Shown here: piece after piece, positions 48,201 through 60,000 of the stretch | Layout of the letters: the number at the start of each line of letters is the position of its first letter | Position numbering within the stretch: position 1 is the stretch's first letter | Origin: Membranipora membranacea | Taxonomy: Eukaryota > Bryozoa > Gymnolaemata > Cheilostomatida > Membraniporidae | NCBI GenBank assembly: GCA_914767715.1 | Contig: OU612065.1 | Span: 11,286,001-11,346,000 of the forward strand | Direction: 5' to 3' | Length of the DNA stretch: 60,000 nucleotides | Notes under the pieces: generated by a model | The model's database searches: none | What the model was told of the DNA's origin: nothing | What the model saw: the letters and a program-made list of their open reading frames with translations, nothing else | Position numbers and translations under genes: made by a program

Positions 48201-51200
48201 ATCCTAGCATCCTTTGAGATGCATATTTAAAAATGATATCCTTTAGCATATGATAATTATTCTGTTTTTTTCTCCATTTGGTACCAATTCTGATGTTAGC
48301 AATGTTTTAGTAAAAACATATCTTTATTGTCATACTCATTGGTCAGCTGTGTATTGTATGCGGCATTAAATGTCACATTGATGCCCTCAACAATTAATAT
48401 GACCTGACACCAAATGTCACTGTCTCTCAGCCAGTTGTTACCAATGTGAGAGATATTATTATCAATGTATTTTAATGTGATACTCGTTAATTACAGATGT
48501 AGAGATAACTAAAAAGCTTGAGGAGATGGTGCAGTTTGATGGTAAGGTCAAGGTGACATATGTAACGGCCAATGGATATCAAGGAGTCGAACTGACCTGC
48601 GGTTTACAGTCCAACCCCTGGATTCTGTGGAAGCGCAACGGTCAGGATATTGACTTCGCTAACACTAATGGCATGAGTGTAAGTGTTTTTTATGCGTTAC
48701 ATATGTTGCAGCTTAAGACAAGTGACCTCTATAAGGAGTTAATTAGGAGTAACGTTAGAAATGAGAGTCCAATCATGACCAATCATTATGTGCCAAAAAA
48801 CCATGTCATTATTGTAGTCCTAAGTTAAACCAAGGAGTACTCCTTGGTTAGACCATTCTTTTATTATTTCTGGCCTGAAGAGAAAAGCTTTGGGACAATC
48901 TCAAAGTCGTTAATCTTTATCTTCATTTTTTAAATCCATAATTTGCTTTTGCCAGTGCCCATGTGGTTTGCAATTTTTCATAAATCTCATTGCAGCTGAT
49001 AACAAACACAAAGATGTATATCAGCGTAGTGAACTTGGATCACACAGCCAACTATACATGTTACGATTCTAACAGCCCTCAGGATAACGAGACTCAGCTG
49101 CTTATTGTACAAGGTCAGCCCACTTTAATGTATTACACAGAATGCTCATGGTGCATATCCTGATGTTGTTTTATTCTAGGCGAGTCAGTCGACTCTTACG
49201 CAGCAGCGGAAGGTTCCTACGCACTTCTTTATGCTGGTTATTATCTGGGGACAATAATATTATTGATCTGAATGTTGGTCATTGTATGACTTCAGTTTAT
49301 TTTGTCTCCCTGGTATTTATTTGTTATTTTGGATAGTGCCAGTATGAAACACATGTCAAATCTGTGACTGTATCTAGGGATCGTGCTATATTTGTTATCT
49401 TGAGTTTTGATTCCTGAACGCAGATCTGTTTAATAATCATACTTTGCTTTATTTTAAAGTAAAACCACTGGTGCAAACTAAGAAAGTCGGTAATGTGTTA
49501 GAAGGAGTGACAACTGAGCTCAGGTGTCATGTAGATGGCATTCCGCAGCCTGACATTCGCTGGCAGGTTGCAAGCTATGAAATACCAACTGGTGACAAGC
49601 ATAGATATACAAGCGACAGTAAGTATTTTTAGGTGACAATTATACTAAGCAAACTCTATATGGTATTGGTATCATAGTCTCATTGCGCCAGAAATTGCCA
49701 ACAATAAAACATTGATTGGCAGTCAGCGACTCCATAGCAAGCATTAGTAGCTAAATAATAACCTTTTGCCGATCAGTGAGTCTACCAGATAAGAATTGTT
49801 TGACATCTACTCCACTCTGCATATCTGACATGTTAATATATAATCAGCCTGTCAAGTTATTTGTCTGGCTTGTGACACATTGGTCAGCGTCCGTCCGGAA
49901 TATAGATGATAGCTATGTATGCAATCAATACAGATGAACAATATGATATTATTAGACTAGATTAGAGCACACGTCAGGTTCAATGGTAATTCCCAGTACC
50001 ATATGTCCATTATAATATCAATACCTCTATGACTCACCCAACAATTTAATTGCTTTGCTATTGATATACTCTTATCTTGTTAGAACTGAGTTCTGTTCTG
50101 ATGAGTGACACTTTCAATTTCAGATGAGAACAGTACTGTTAGCATACTGAGCCCGTCAGCGAAGCTTGACTCGGCAAGCTATCAGTGTGTGGCTAAGTCT
50201 GAAGTAGGCTGGTCCGTCAGTCAGACTGATGTCTTGGTCCAAACTGAAACAAACTATGCTAAAGGTGAGATCTCAGCAGGCTTCCTGCTGCCGTAAAATG
50301 ATGCGGTAGTTAGGTGCAATAGTGATGGTAAAGGTCACATACATAATATCTGTCCTTCTGAGAAGATTCAACATTTTCGTGTGTATATACTGTGATACAA
50401 ATATCCAAGTCTGAAATATTTATCATAGAGAACATACAACACAAATATTTACGCTTGATTTGTTACATAAGGAACATTGTTTTTCATGCAAAAATGAACA
50501 TGTTGGCATTCAAATGTATAACTACAACTACAACACAAATTTTTGCCAATACATTTAGTACACTCCTACTGCTGGGCACCTGCAATAAATATCCACTAAA
50601 ACTATATTAAGCTGCTTGTCATACATGCTTAGTCCAGCTGCCATATGGATGTTCCAATCGAATGGTATTATTGGCTTCAAGTTCAGTAGAAATTGAATCA
50701 TGGGAGACGCTAATTTCTCATAACATTAATTAGGTAAATGCTAATTCCCTACCCTTATCAATTGGATATAATGTCATTTGCTGATGCCATAGCTAATTAA
50801 AAGCCCATGGGAGTAAATGCTTCAGACGTTGTGTAAGCTGGTGATTATTGGCATCGTCATAGGTGTTCCAGTTTTTCTTATATTATAATAAAAGAAGCCA
50901 TTTTAAGGTATTCAGTAGTTTTCCATATCATAGAAATAATTGATTCGTAGTGAAATTAGGATTCCTTCTACTTGAGTTCTGATGAGTATGCACAAGCATA
51001 GCATAAGTTTTCCTTCAATAATGAATGCTCCAATTTTATGATAAACTGCTGTTTAAAAAATTCATTTAATTTCATTCCTTCTTTTTCACACAGCCTCATT
51101 ATTCAAGATACATTGGTCGGTGATTATAATAAAAAATATATAAAAATCCATTTATCTTCTCTCCATACAGATGCCGAGAAATCTAAGAGTGGGGTTTACC

Positions 51201-53924
51201 TGGTTTTCCATGCTGATGGTTACACCTCTTATGCACCAGATCATTGTTATACTACTCATTCCATCAACAAACATGCCTCTGACTTTGTCATGAACATGAA
51301 AGGTAATGACCTTTTTCAGGTTTAGAAATGTTCAACTGTCTGGCACATTCTCCAAGATTTTCTCTGACTCCTTGCTTTCACTGAAGATAATATTGGTTGT
51401 TGTTTGGTCCGCACTCTAGTCTTTTGCTTCATTAAAAATTTTCTGATGCAACACAACTTCTTTTACTGCCATTATATGACATATGAAGCGACTGTTGTGT
51501 TTCAGATGCCACAGACACCCTGGACAGATTATGCCCATACACTGAGCCCTGTGAGTGGGGAACAGTAGCCAATGTCAGAAATAAGCTGGTCTATGTGTCA
51601 CAGCCTTCCCTGAACAGGATAGTTGTGATCGATATCCATGACAACTTCAGGCCTAAACATGTAAGCTGATGTTGTTTATTAGTCAAAGAATTCGGAGATA
51701 ATCATGCCTCATTTTGTCACTGGATATAAAGGAGAAAATAACTCCTGTTTTGACTTTGTCTATAGAATGTAAAGTGATACACAATCATTTTGGGTTATGC
51801 AAAAACTTAGAGGTTTTACTGATTGGCTACCTGAATCATCTCTGTTCCCACAGGTAATTCTTCTGAGCCACAATGTACTTACACTATATTATCTGGAGAG
51901 TACGGATCAGTTATGGATACTTGATGGTAATCAAGCACAGTTTCAGACTGTGATGATACTTAACGAGGCTAGTCAGATAGGAGCAGCTGTACTAGAACCT
52001 CTTCTACCCGAACATAGTGTATTTGATGCAGTAAGTACAATGCCCGCCTGAAATATGTCCTAGTCACTGACCTGACCTGACATATGTAGGATTTGTTTAG
52101 AACTGTAGTGTTGCCATTGAGTTTCCTATGTTGCGGGAGATGGGTTGGCTAATAATTTCTTTACCACTATTTTGGTCAAAATCTGGTTCTGTCTCAGTCT
52201 GAAGACTGAGAAATAAGGGTGTGCGGCCGCCTCATTCAGCGCTAGAATGCTCTCAGTTTGCAGGCAGCGCGGAGCACACCTGAGGCGCAGACCCCTCCTA
52301 CTTCATACTCCAACTATTCCATATCTGTTCGTGGAATCCTCTTGTGCTCAAACTGAGTGCATAACCACTATATAGTCATAATACAGTTGATCAGCACAAA
52401 CTTAAGAAAATTTTAATGTCTTTGTTCAGGTGGAGAGTTTATATTTGCCTTCTGTTACGTCTCTGAACACCTCGTCCCGATATGCTTACACATCACACTA
52501 TAATCAGCATGGTCTGAGTAGATTGGATACTGTCACTCTCAACTTCGATGGCTCTCTCGATTTGTCCAAGTGGCAATGTCAGGATACCGAACTGCATCAT
52601 CTCGCGATTGGTGAGAATCTTTATTCTCAATATATTTATATTTTAACATGCAACCAGCCGCCCTTCTTGAATTATTCCAGCAAAGTTGTTAAATATGATA
52701 ACATATGTTACTATTGTTGATTTGGTATTAATGTTGTATAAATTATTCATTAGTAACACGATAACCATCTGCTTTATTTATGTGATTCAGGTGGCTTAGC
52801 TTTGGTTGAGTGCAAAGCTGACACAAGGAGCGTTACAAATCTATTAGTTGATGTGGTTACAAATAAGGTGATTGGTGAGATGGAGAGGGGTCGTTTGTAT
52901 GTCTCCCCTAACTCACGTTATATCATTGCTGTCTCTAAGCCTAAACTACTTACTGTTTACTATCTACACGATAACAGTAAGTTATACAACTTAGTAACTG
53001 AAATAGTCTTACAACATGAGGTTATATAAACCCAACCCTGCTAGGATAGCCTGAGTCCTAGAAAGCAGCGCAGGAAGTAAAGCGCAATTGACTTTATAAA
53101 TAGTGGGTTCATGGCTGTGACCCCATCTAATGACAAAATCAAGCGTACTGGAACAATCATTGTTCACTTTATTGATATAGCAAATAAAAAGGTATGAGAA
53201 TTGCTTGATGCTTCTATGCATCTCTCCTGCGCGCTATCAGGAGTAATCCCCTCATTGAACTTAAAAAGATAACTCCAAATACACTGTATGTACTTTTTCA
53301 GAGAACAAAAGTTTTGCATTGTACAGATTCTCTTATATTAACTGTTTATGAGCCAGTTGGTAAACTTTTACAAATAGAATTATATTCTTGTCTAATATAC
53401 ACAGGTACTTTGAGAGAGTTGTACAATCACACTACACAGACACCAATCGGCCAAGTTAGATTTATGCAGTCGAAGCACAGTGCTGGATATGACCTCGCTA
53501 TTACCTCTCCTGATGAGAATAGTGTTATATTTATGGATCTGAAAACCAAACAAACTGAGCTTCTTCAAGGTATGATAATTGATAGCCTGTCAAATATCCT
53601 GCATAAAGAACTTCTCATTGATTTTCATCAGCCATTACCTAAAAATGTTCCACTATGATATCAACAAAGCGAGAAGTAGTAATGTGAAGAGGCACCAATC
53701 TAGTAGTTTTCTGCTGTATTTTCTCAGGTTTACTGTCAGGTAGGACCAGCTTTGTGCCAACACACAACCCTGACTTAGTGATATCAACTAGTGGAGAGTT
53801 TGGAGATCACCTGCTCCTACCTTCCCAGGGTGCAATGTTTATTGTCAACAAGCAATTTCATTTAATCGTCTGTGAGTGGACTGATATCAAACAACAGCAG
53901 ATATCTACTTGGATTGGAGTGTAA
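45293..53924 (+). CDS. FSTL4/5: Follistatin-related protein 4/5-like secreted glycoprotein
   Basis: Seventeen exons: 45293-45382, 45550-45913, 46448-46681, 46939-47052, 47304-47450, 47922-48137, 48497-48678, 48996-49113, 49460-49618, 50124-50264, 51171-51302, 51506-51660, 51854-52030, 52430-52610, 52791-52976, 53405-53569, 53728-53924; 985 aa. It starts with a signal peptide (MKSPVTLFCIFIAAASAG). A lineage-specific linker of about 130 residues precedes the follistatin/Kazal domain (CGLGRQCV, VCGSDGNMYESHCDLHRSAC). A canonical EF-hand loop, DRNNDGLISLKE, spans 333-344. Two Ig domains follow (ELTCGLQ, ILWKRNG, NYTCYD; then LRCHVDGIPQPDIRW, YQCVAKSEVG). The C-terminal propeller region includes CEWGTVANVRNKLVYVSQ and ends STWIGV, as FSTL4/5 do (VVWVGEV). 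Vertebrate proteins are about 845 aa. The donor of exon 4 (GTCGGT) is weak but is the only one keeping the frame. Confidence 0.93.
48828..48849. repeat. Perfect 22-bp palindrome
   Basis: AACCAAGGAGT followed directly by its reverse complement, in FSTL intron 7. There is no spacer, so it is a palindromic site rather than a stem-loop gene. Confidence 0.7.
52216..52284. repeat. GC-rich imperfect hairpin
   Basis: GGGTGTGCGGCCGCCTC on the left pairs partly with GCGCGGAGCACACC on the right, with AGCGC repeats inside. It is notably GC-richer than the surrounding FSTL intron 13. Confidence 0.5.
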
Positions 53925-55314
53925 CACTTAAGCCAAACTCTCCTAATAACAACTAATGTTATAAGCTGGTGCAATAAGTTTTATTTCTATCTTTATTGCT
54001 GAAAAGTTGTCTTCTCCTCAGTATGTAGCGCAATGTGATTTTACCCCTTCTGCGGGGCCTAGCGGTATCTGGCTTTAATTCGTATCTCATGTCATATGGG
54101 TGAGTGTCCAATGCAGAAGGGTTTCATAGGTCTGTTTGTGTCATTGTCATGTACATGTTGTGCTGTCTTATCTATGTTGATTAGTTATAGGGGGTTTGCT
54201 ATTTGGTTTGCGTGTTCAGTTGATGTTGTGACCAAAATCAACCAAAACGTGTATGTGCTAACTTGATGATTATGAAGCCAATCTTTGTATAAACTTCCTG
54301 TTGTCTTATTTATTGGCATTATTAAGTACTCAAAGTACTTCTGTGTTTGTCTGTCTGAGTCTGACTTATTGCAGAGAACGATTAACCAAATTCTTGTGTG
54401 AGAATGAGTAACTACGAATGTGTCTTCTGAATGTATGAATGTACTGGGTCTGTGTGCTTTGCCTGATATTCTGCATGTTGATTGCTGTGCTGCGTTTTGA
54501 ACAATCTAGTCACTTCACTCTGTTAGTTTCTTTGCAAGCGGAGTGATATCTTGAATTCAGTATCGTATAATTGTATAACTGTGTCTATGTATGACCCGTC
54601 ATAACTTATATAGTCAGCTGTGGCTGTTGTACAATGTTGTATGTCGTGTCGGTATAATCTAATTTGGTTGGTCAAATTTACTTGCAAACCAACATTCTAC
54701 GCCAGCACCGCAATGCTTTCATTCTGTGAGCATCATTGTTAGACAGGTAGTTGTTCTATTTTATGCATAATTAATCTCTATAATTTTTTTCCAAATTTTA
54801 AAACTTATTTACAATAACGTGGTAACATGTGCAAGATTTTTGGGACCTATATATTATGTCACATGACTGATTTGTTCAGATACGAACACCCTGATATTTG
54901 TTTATATCTATTCCGTATGTCTTGCATGCAGACAATGTATTTAACATTCATCTTTTTAACACTGAGAGGAGCATTCAGATATTTATTTCAAACATGATAG
55001 GTTAAATTTTATCAATCTAGTTTGTACTACATGTATCTGAAAATAACATTCAATCAAGCTATAGACCAAATCATATTCACTATGTCGGCAATCAAAAAAC
55101 ATCATTTGGAATTTCACTTCCTCTAAGCAAAGAGTTAGAGACAGTTAAGCAAGGAGTTAAGTCTTTAACTCCTTGCTCTAAGCAAACAATATAATCTGTC
55201 AAAAATAGTCATGGGAATCTGGCACTCACTGATCACACAAACCATTAAAACTTCCATTACGAAAATAAGAATCAACATTTGCACCCGCATATGATGACTG
55301 TGTAATTCTCTTCA
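53925..55314. other. Convergent intergenic region FSTL / coiled-coil gene
   Basis: Contains both 3' UTRs. A minus-strand AATAAA at 54987-54982 may serve the coiled-coil gene; no plain AATAAA was found for FSTL (AATAAG occurs about 45 bp after its stop). A 13-bp perfect hairpin lies at 55148-55177. No gene seen. Confidence 0.55.
55148..55177. repeat. Perfect short hairpin
   Basis: AGCAAGGAGTTAA and its complement TTAACTCCTTGCT are separated by four bases (GTCT), 138 bp downstream of the coiled-coil gene stop. Confidence 0.7.
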
Positions 55315-58300
55315 CTAGTAAATTGAATCGTATAAAATAGCTGTTCCACTAAAGTTGACAGTAGCAGGCTTGTGGTTGGTGTGTCTATTTTTGGATGAGT
55401 TGTCATTGGCAACAATCTCAACTCTTGAATATGGCAGTGTGTATCTGGAGCTATCTATTGAATTGCCATATTTGTTTGTGTCACGGTTTTGAAAGCCTTT
55501 CTCATGTCTGTCGGCATTAGCTATGGATGAGGCACTGGTAATGGAATGCTCAAGTTCATCCAGTGTGCGATGAATCTGTGCAGTTTGTGAGATTTCGTAA
55601 TCCAGTTGCTAAAATCACAAAGTAACATACCTGTCAGTCCAGTGTAGATAACTCCCAACAGCATCACCGCACACTTTGGTTAGACAACTCCAAAAATGTC
55701 TAACAGGTTGAAAAGAAATTTACCACAGCAGCACAACACATACATGTTCATGCAGTAGCTGCATTAGGAAACCTTTCTAGTCAAAAGTTCTACAGCCTAC
55801 ACAAGCCACATTCAAGCGGTTATCAAATGAGCAGTTTGAGCTGTGAAAAGAGGCGGTACCTTGTTTAATGAATCATTGGCTCTACTGCCAACGTTGCTCA
55901 TGCTGCTGCCTGAATATTTATTGTGTAGAGTTGACAAGCTCATGAGTGGATCTCTTCTGTATGAAGTTGAATAGCTGGATAGTGATGGCTGCTTTGAAGT
56001 ATAAGATCTGGATGGAGATCCATAAGCACTGTCCACGGAAGTATCTTTATAGTCGTAGCTAGATTTGTAAGAGTCATATTTGCTTCGATAGCTTGGTTCA
56101 TACTTGGAGTGATATGGTCGCTCATGGCTGGTTGGTTTAGTTGAGTCATAGCTTGTTTTACCACGAGGCTGGTAATTGGGTTGGTACGATGAGGGCTGAT
56201 AAGAAGATTTATACGCACTGCTAGAGTAAGACGACCGATAATCGGGGGACAGGAATGATGGTTTGTACGATGAGATTGGCTGGTAAGGTGCCGTACTAGT
56301 TGACAATGATGATGTCTTACTAGTTTTACTCTCGACGCCATTATCTGGATTAATCGGTTTGAATGACTTGCTGGGATCCAGCTCAGTAGAATTCCTGTGT
56401 TTTAACTCTATCACTTCTTTGGTTTTTGACTGCGGAGGTGTGATCACTGTCACTGGCCTCGTATTGTTACTGGAATGTTTTTCACTAGGCTCATTCTCAT
56501 GTGATTTAGTATTTCCTGGACTGTCATACTTTGTTCGTGGTAACGGTAGCAGTTTTGCCTTCTCGTTGAGGATTGTGGAAGATAACATTGAAGGCATATG
56601 GCTGCTGGTTTTAAAACCACTTATCCTGCTGTCTGCGGAAGTTGACAGCCTGGTCGACTCGTGCCTGGGCTGATAGTGCAGGGTATCTGCTGACATACTG
56701 GCTCTTGGTGTACTATTAGCCAGCGGCTCTGTTGATTTTCCCACATCATTCAGGACTCGGTAGCGATTCCATGGTCGTTCATAATTTGGTTTTTCCGGCG
56801 TTCTAGGTGGCTTTGCTGTGACAGCAGAGGGCTTTGGTGCTGTATAATCAGGCGATAGTCTCTCATATTGATCTTTGAGGTCGCGGACATTAACTAAACT
56901 TTGCCTGGTGCTATTTAAACTTTTACTAGAATCAGCGATACTGTATTCTTTTTCGGCAGTGTTCGTACGGCTTCGAGGTGTCTTATGAAGTGTTAGGCTT
57001 TCACATTCTGTCTTGGCAGTTGTCAAAATATCTCGTAACCGTGCAAATTCATCACGCTGAGTGAACCGACTCTTGAATCCTTTCTCTTTTTCTTCTTCCT
57101 TTGAAATACACAACCAAGTGAATACTATATTTGAGCAAGCTGCTTTTGCTTTATCTTAGTGACATTTTGATTTAAATTGAAGCCTTCTGTTTTGCCAAGC
57201 ATTTCAGGCTGCTGCCACTTGAATTGCCTTTAGTGAAAACTGCAATCAGACTGCTTTAGTCAATCTTATTATGCTATTCAAAACGCTTGAAAACATTACA
57301 ATTTACTATTCAATCAGGTCTTGTATTGTTTCACAACAATGTCGCTAGGCTCTAAACCGGCATCAAACTGCTGGCATCAAACTGCTGCCACTCGCAAAAT
57401 ATTGTTACATGAGGACTTTTAAATTTTGACCGTACCTGCAACCCTGTGACTATTCCACGTAGTTCTTTGCGCAGTAAAATGTTTTCCTGCCTGTAGCCAT
57501 CGGTAATCTGTTGATATTCTGAAATCTGCCAAAGGAAAAAAAGTGGTTTACATCACATCACAGTGTACAACATTCAATATTGTGATATGGATCTCATACA
57601 GAGAGTCTTTTTTTATAAAATGTACAATGTATGGCTTCATATTGGAAAGCAATGGCACCAAAATCCAATATGGATTGTTGCAAGACAAGGATCTTCGTAC
57701 GAAACTATTGGACCATCTAAAAACATATAGACCTAGCGATATGACAACTTTTAGGGCCTATTAAATCTATCAAGATTATCGTATCCTAAAATCCAATGTC
57801 ATGAGTGTTCAAATAATATATTATTCAGAATGGCCATGGTCGCTTCCGAACAACAAATTGTATTGGACATGTTTGCTGTAGATACTATTATCTCAATGCA
57901 CTGCGAAACACTGCAAACACACTAATTTAATTTCTTCATTATGTTGAATATAGTGAGTGATAAGTACCTGCTGTTCTAGGTTGTTCATGTTTCCGTTGTT
58001 ACTGGTGTTTGTTTGGGAGGCTACCTTCTTCATCGACTCTATTCTAGCGTTGAGGGATGTGTTCTGTGACTTGAGCGAGTCGATGATTGATTTGTACTCT
58101 TTGATCTGCTGCTGATACTGCTCTCGTAAAGCTGTGAATGATGATTCCGTGTCTGCTGATATTTTTTGCCAGGAGTCCTGCATGCTTTTCAGTCGATCTC
58201 TCAGAGCCTTGACCTTCAAATTGGCGTTGGTTTTCTGCTTTTCTGTAGCGTCAAGCTTGCCCTGCAGTTCCTTCATCTCCTGGTTGTGCTTAGTTTTTGC

Positions 58301-60000
58301 ATCCTCCTGTTGCTTGATGGTCTCGAGCAGCTGTGCCTGCTTCTGATTATCCTCAGTGGTTATTTGTTGAGCTGACCCCACCTCGCGCTGCACTTTTGAG
58401 ACCTCATCCATCAGGACTGTGTTCTCATTCTGTAGCCACTCCATCTTGTTGTTGAGGTGGAAGTTCATGTGGTCAAACTTCTGCTGCAGACTCTTCGCCT
58501 CCCTCACCTTATCTCGCAGGTCTTTGATTTCTGCCTCATACTCTACGACTTTCTCTGAGGCTTCAAAAAGATCAGCCTTGGCTCTCTCGCAAAGTGTTGA
58601 GTGTTCCATGCGTATCAGCTCCAGCTCCTTGATTCTTGACTCAGAGTTGTTGTTGATTGCTAGTTGGCTGTTGAGGTTTGACTGGAGGGACCTTAGTTCG
58701 TCGCTCACATTGGTGGTCTCATTCATCTGCTTGGTAAGAGATTCATTCTCATTCTCTGTCTTGAGGAGCCTTTCTCTGAGAGCGCGGTTGTCAACATTCT
58801 GAAGAGACAACTCCTGAGATAGCTCAGCAATCTGTGCTTTCAGCTTTTCAATCTGGTCTCGATTTGTGTTGTCCATCCTTGTCATTGTTGCACCAAACAT
58901 CTGCTGTTCCTTCTCATTAAGTTGGAGGTTCAGGTTTTCTATCTTCCCTCTTAGTTCTTGATTCGATTTCTCAGAGGCGTGTAGAAGCTCTGTGTAGTAT
59001 TTATCTGTGTCTATCCCACTGCTAGGACGGATTTTACGTGGTGACACAGAGCTGTCTCTTGTTGTTTGATTATCCATAACATCGATCGTGTGCAAAAACT
59101 CTTGACACTCGTCACATGCGCTGCTGATGATATTGTCGTAGATCTGACAAAGTTCTTCTAGCTGAGCCTTCAGTCTTCTTTGTTCCTCATCACTACGAGA
59201 TCGTCTCCCCTCACTTTGTAAGTCATCACAGAGGTTTGCGATGCTTAGGTTTTGTTGCAGCCTCTCCTGCCTCAGACGAGAAAAGATCTCGCCATAACTT
59301 TCGCTAGACCTGTCGAGCCGCTGCTGAAGTTGTTCTTTCTGCTCTTTCAGTTTTGTCACAACATCACTTTGCAGCTCATCAAGCTCAGATTTTAACTGCA
59401 AAGAATAAAATCATGATATTTCCTAGCTTAAAGTGTTTGATTGAAATTTGCAGCATATGTTTTCGAGTGCTGCCAGATTATTCGTAAATGCGGTTCAGAC
59501 TAACCTAGCATTTGGTGTCAGTGTGAAAGGTAGTGATTTCTACTTTGTTTCTTTTATCAATATATTGTGTGTATACCTGACAGCTAACATAGTGTAACCT
59601 CACTTACCTTAAGCGATAATTGTCTGCTGTGTTCCGACTCGTCTTGGATGGTTGATCCAGAATCCAATGCCTCTATATTCTCCATCTGCTCCTTCAGTAG
59701 TGAGTTCTCTTCTTTCAGTTTGTCATTGAGCCTCGTTAAATCTTCTATGGATCTAGTGTTTGCTAAGATGAGTTGATCTCGCTGGTTTAATGTTTGTATC
59801 CAGTAGATCTCTGTGTTTCTTGAGGCCATTATGTTATCGTCGGCGTGACCTTCCAACACATCGAGGGCAGACATGAGCTCGTCCATAGTGCATGTGGAGT
59901 CGATGGCTGTTTCGACATCATCGTCCCCATTTTCGGTACCCATCAGGCTGTCATCTAGCTCCATAACTCCCGTATCCAGGGAATCCTTCGGTGAGGAATC
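55315..60000 (-). CDS. Long coiled-coil protein with Ser/Tyr/Pro-rich tail (5' partial)
   Basis: Exons on the minus strand: 60000-59608 (open to the edge), 59395-57968, 57525-57436, 57098-55860, 55608-55315; at least 1,147 residues and a TAG stop. All introns are phase 0. The N-terminal part is acidic (MELDDSLMGTENGDDD; this Met could be the start, but the frame stays open upstream). About residues 60-610 are heptad-rich coiled coil (LTRLNDKLKEENSLLKEQM, LRERLLKTENENESLTKQM). The third exon keeps the coil (YRQENILLRKELRGIV). The large fourth exon is disordered and basic, with a run of SY/YQP repeats (SSYKSSYQPSSYQPNYQP), and the last exon ends GTAILYDSIY. The architecture suits a cytoskeletal or centrosomal scaffold, but I could not assign a family. 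Confidence 0.85.

Noticed and set aside
58134-58802. Plus-strand ORFs rich in Ser, Leu and Cys
   Set aside because: Antisense shadows of the coiled-coil exon; Leu/Ser richness is the complement of Glu/Gln/Lys codons.
1-60000. CRISPR arrays, operons, riboswitches, prophage or plasmid features
   Set aside because: All genes are intron-containing eukaryotic genes; no regular direct-repeat array or prokaryotic signals were seen.

Overview
This is a gene-dense, intron-rich, AT-rich (roughly 60-65% by eye) metazoan nuclear segment. I see no bacterial, organellar or viral gene. Exons are short (about 40-400 bp, with a few over 1 kb), introns mostly 100-900 bp with canonical GT-AG borders, and the protein families (GABP-alpha ETS factor, CLCA, follistatin-like 4/5, TSP1 receptor, TTF2, BTAF1) are animal ones. 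Compact introns and many short fold-back elements suit an invertebrate, possibly a sponge or another early-branching animal, but the sequence alone does not fix the phylum.

Layout. 1-3001 (-): two tandem paralogous genes for small secreted cysteine-rich proteins; the left one runs off the window. 3440-9838 (+): the C-terminal half of BTAF1/Mot1, including the whole Snf2 ATPase. 10334-11112 (-): ATP synthase coupling factor 6 (ATP5PF). 14481-19112 (+): GABPA. ATP5PF and GABPA are head to head around a putative shared promoter (13516-13930) that carries a perfect E-box palindrome and a consensus ETS/GABP site. 19555-23726 (-): an unrecognised single-pass membrane protein with one TSP1 repeat and a lysine-rich tail. 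24514-34413 (-): TTF2, a second Snf2 ATPase, complete in 22 exons. 36065-43541 (-): a CLCA protein, complete in 14 exons. 45293-53924 (+): a follistatin-like 4/5 protein, complete in 17 exons. 55315-60000 (-): a long coiled-coil protein with a Ser/Tyr/Pro-rich tail, running off the right edge.

Exon models were built by hand from splice consensus, reading phase and remembered family sequences. Intron phases close for every model and total coding lengths are multiples of three for the complete genes (TTF2 970 aa, CLCA 962 aa, FSTL 985 aa, GABPA 509 aa, TSP1 protein 416 aa). The genes do not form one pathway. Four act in nuclear transcription or its mitochondrial coupling (BTAF1 removes TBP, TTF2 removes Pol II, GABPA activates respiratory genes, ATP5PF is such a gene), and four or five are secreted or membrane products.

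The best candidates for a second look are the ATP5PF-GABPA divergent pair, which is also linked head to head in human, the TSP1 orphan receptor, and the cysteine-rich pair lying antisense immediately upstream of, or inside, BTAF1. Several non-autonomous DNA transposons (two short inverted-repeat families with two copies each, one hAT-like element with an 8-bp target duplication, a TTAA-flanked element, and a nested fold-back cluster) sit in introns.
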